A program made the position numbers and the translations under genes. The notes under the pieces are model-generated. The model saw nothing but the letters and a program-made list of their open reading frames with translations, made no database searches and was not told the origin of the DNA. This document shows, one piece after another, positions 5,177 through 5,265 of a DNA stretch of 5,265 bases; the first letter of the stretch is position 1; each line of letters starts with the position of its first letter. The DNA is from Collinsella sp. (lineage in GTDB: Bacteria; Actinomycetota; Coriobacteriia; Coriobacteriales; Coriobacteriaceae), in assembly GCA_019413955.1 (NCBI GenBank), contig DXMX01000077.1:2572-7836 (forward strand). The letters run 5' to 3'.

Positions 5177-5265
5177 AGGTCTTTCTGGTTCCCAATTACT
5201 ACAAGCAAGAGGCGGTCGAGAGCGGCCTGATGCTCGAGCTTTGGCTGACGCGCCAGGGCTATGAG
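5173..5265 (+). CDS. nadK: probable NAD kinase, N-terminal fragment cut by window end
   Basis: ATG at 5173 overlaps the tlyA TGA (ATGA), and the frame stays open to the window end for 31 residues. It begins MKVFLVPNYYKQEAVE and continues with an amphipathic helix ending LWLTRQGYE. A first strand of type KVxLVPN followed by a helix and a G-Y/H-E turn matches the start of bacterial NAD kinases, which phosphorylate NAD to NADP. The GGDG active-site motif lies beyond the window. The tlyA-nadK gene pair is widely conserved, which supports the call. No convincing ribosome site is seen, so start depends on coupling to tlyA. Confidence 0.75.
   Translation, partial: MKVFLVPNYYKQEAVESGLMLELWLTRQGYE

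Noticed and set aside
1..5265. A novel defence, mobile or secondary-metabolite system
   Set aside because: Every long frame is accounted for by housekeeping families, with no transposase, integrase, toxin, nuclease-helicase or repeat array visible.

Overview
The window is a fully packed, single-strand (+) stretch of a high-GC Gram-positive chromosome. Gene content, strong G/C-ending codon bias and EF-P/NusB/TlyA sequence style fit a Coriobacteriia actinobacterium, most likely Collinsella or a close relative. That assignment is inference from protein style and gene order; no rRNA is present to confirm it. All supported genes are on the + strand, and no mobile element, tRNA, rRNA or CRISPR is visible.

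Layout: (1) bases 1-24 hold the last codons of an upstream gene whose TGA overlaps the next ATG. (2) 21-1130 is an AroB-family (3-dehydroquinate synthase) protein that keeps the fold landmarks but has lost the zinc ligands and active-site signatures. (3) 1131-1262 is a structured intergenic region with a long imperfect inverted repeat and a nested 12-base palindrome. (4) 1263-2393 is an intact M24 Xaa-Pro-type aminopeptidase. It is followed by a small cUUCGg hairpin and a strong intrinsic terminator. (5) After a promoter-like TATAAT (2491), a tight run of six genes follows: efp, an Asp23/YqhY-family gene, nusB (TTG start, long acidic tail), xseB, tlyA and the start of a probable nadK cut by the window end.

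The order aroB-pepP-efp-yqhY-nusB-xseB-tlyA-nadK is a compressed version of the Firmicutes/actinobacterial neighbourhood. In Bacillus the same markers are interspersed with spoIIIA, accBC, folD, xseA, ispA and dxs. The run links translation (EF-P, TlyA rRNA methylation), transcription antitermination (NusB), DNA repair (XseB) and NADP supply (NadK). This is a housekeeping region, and I found no defence, secretion or other accessory system. The points most worth a second look are the apparently catalytically dead AroB homologue, the structured leader in front of pepP, and the NusB tail.
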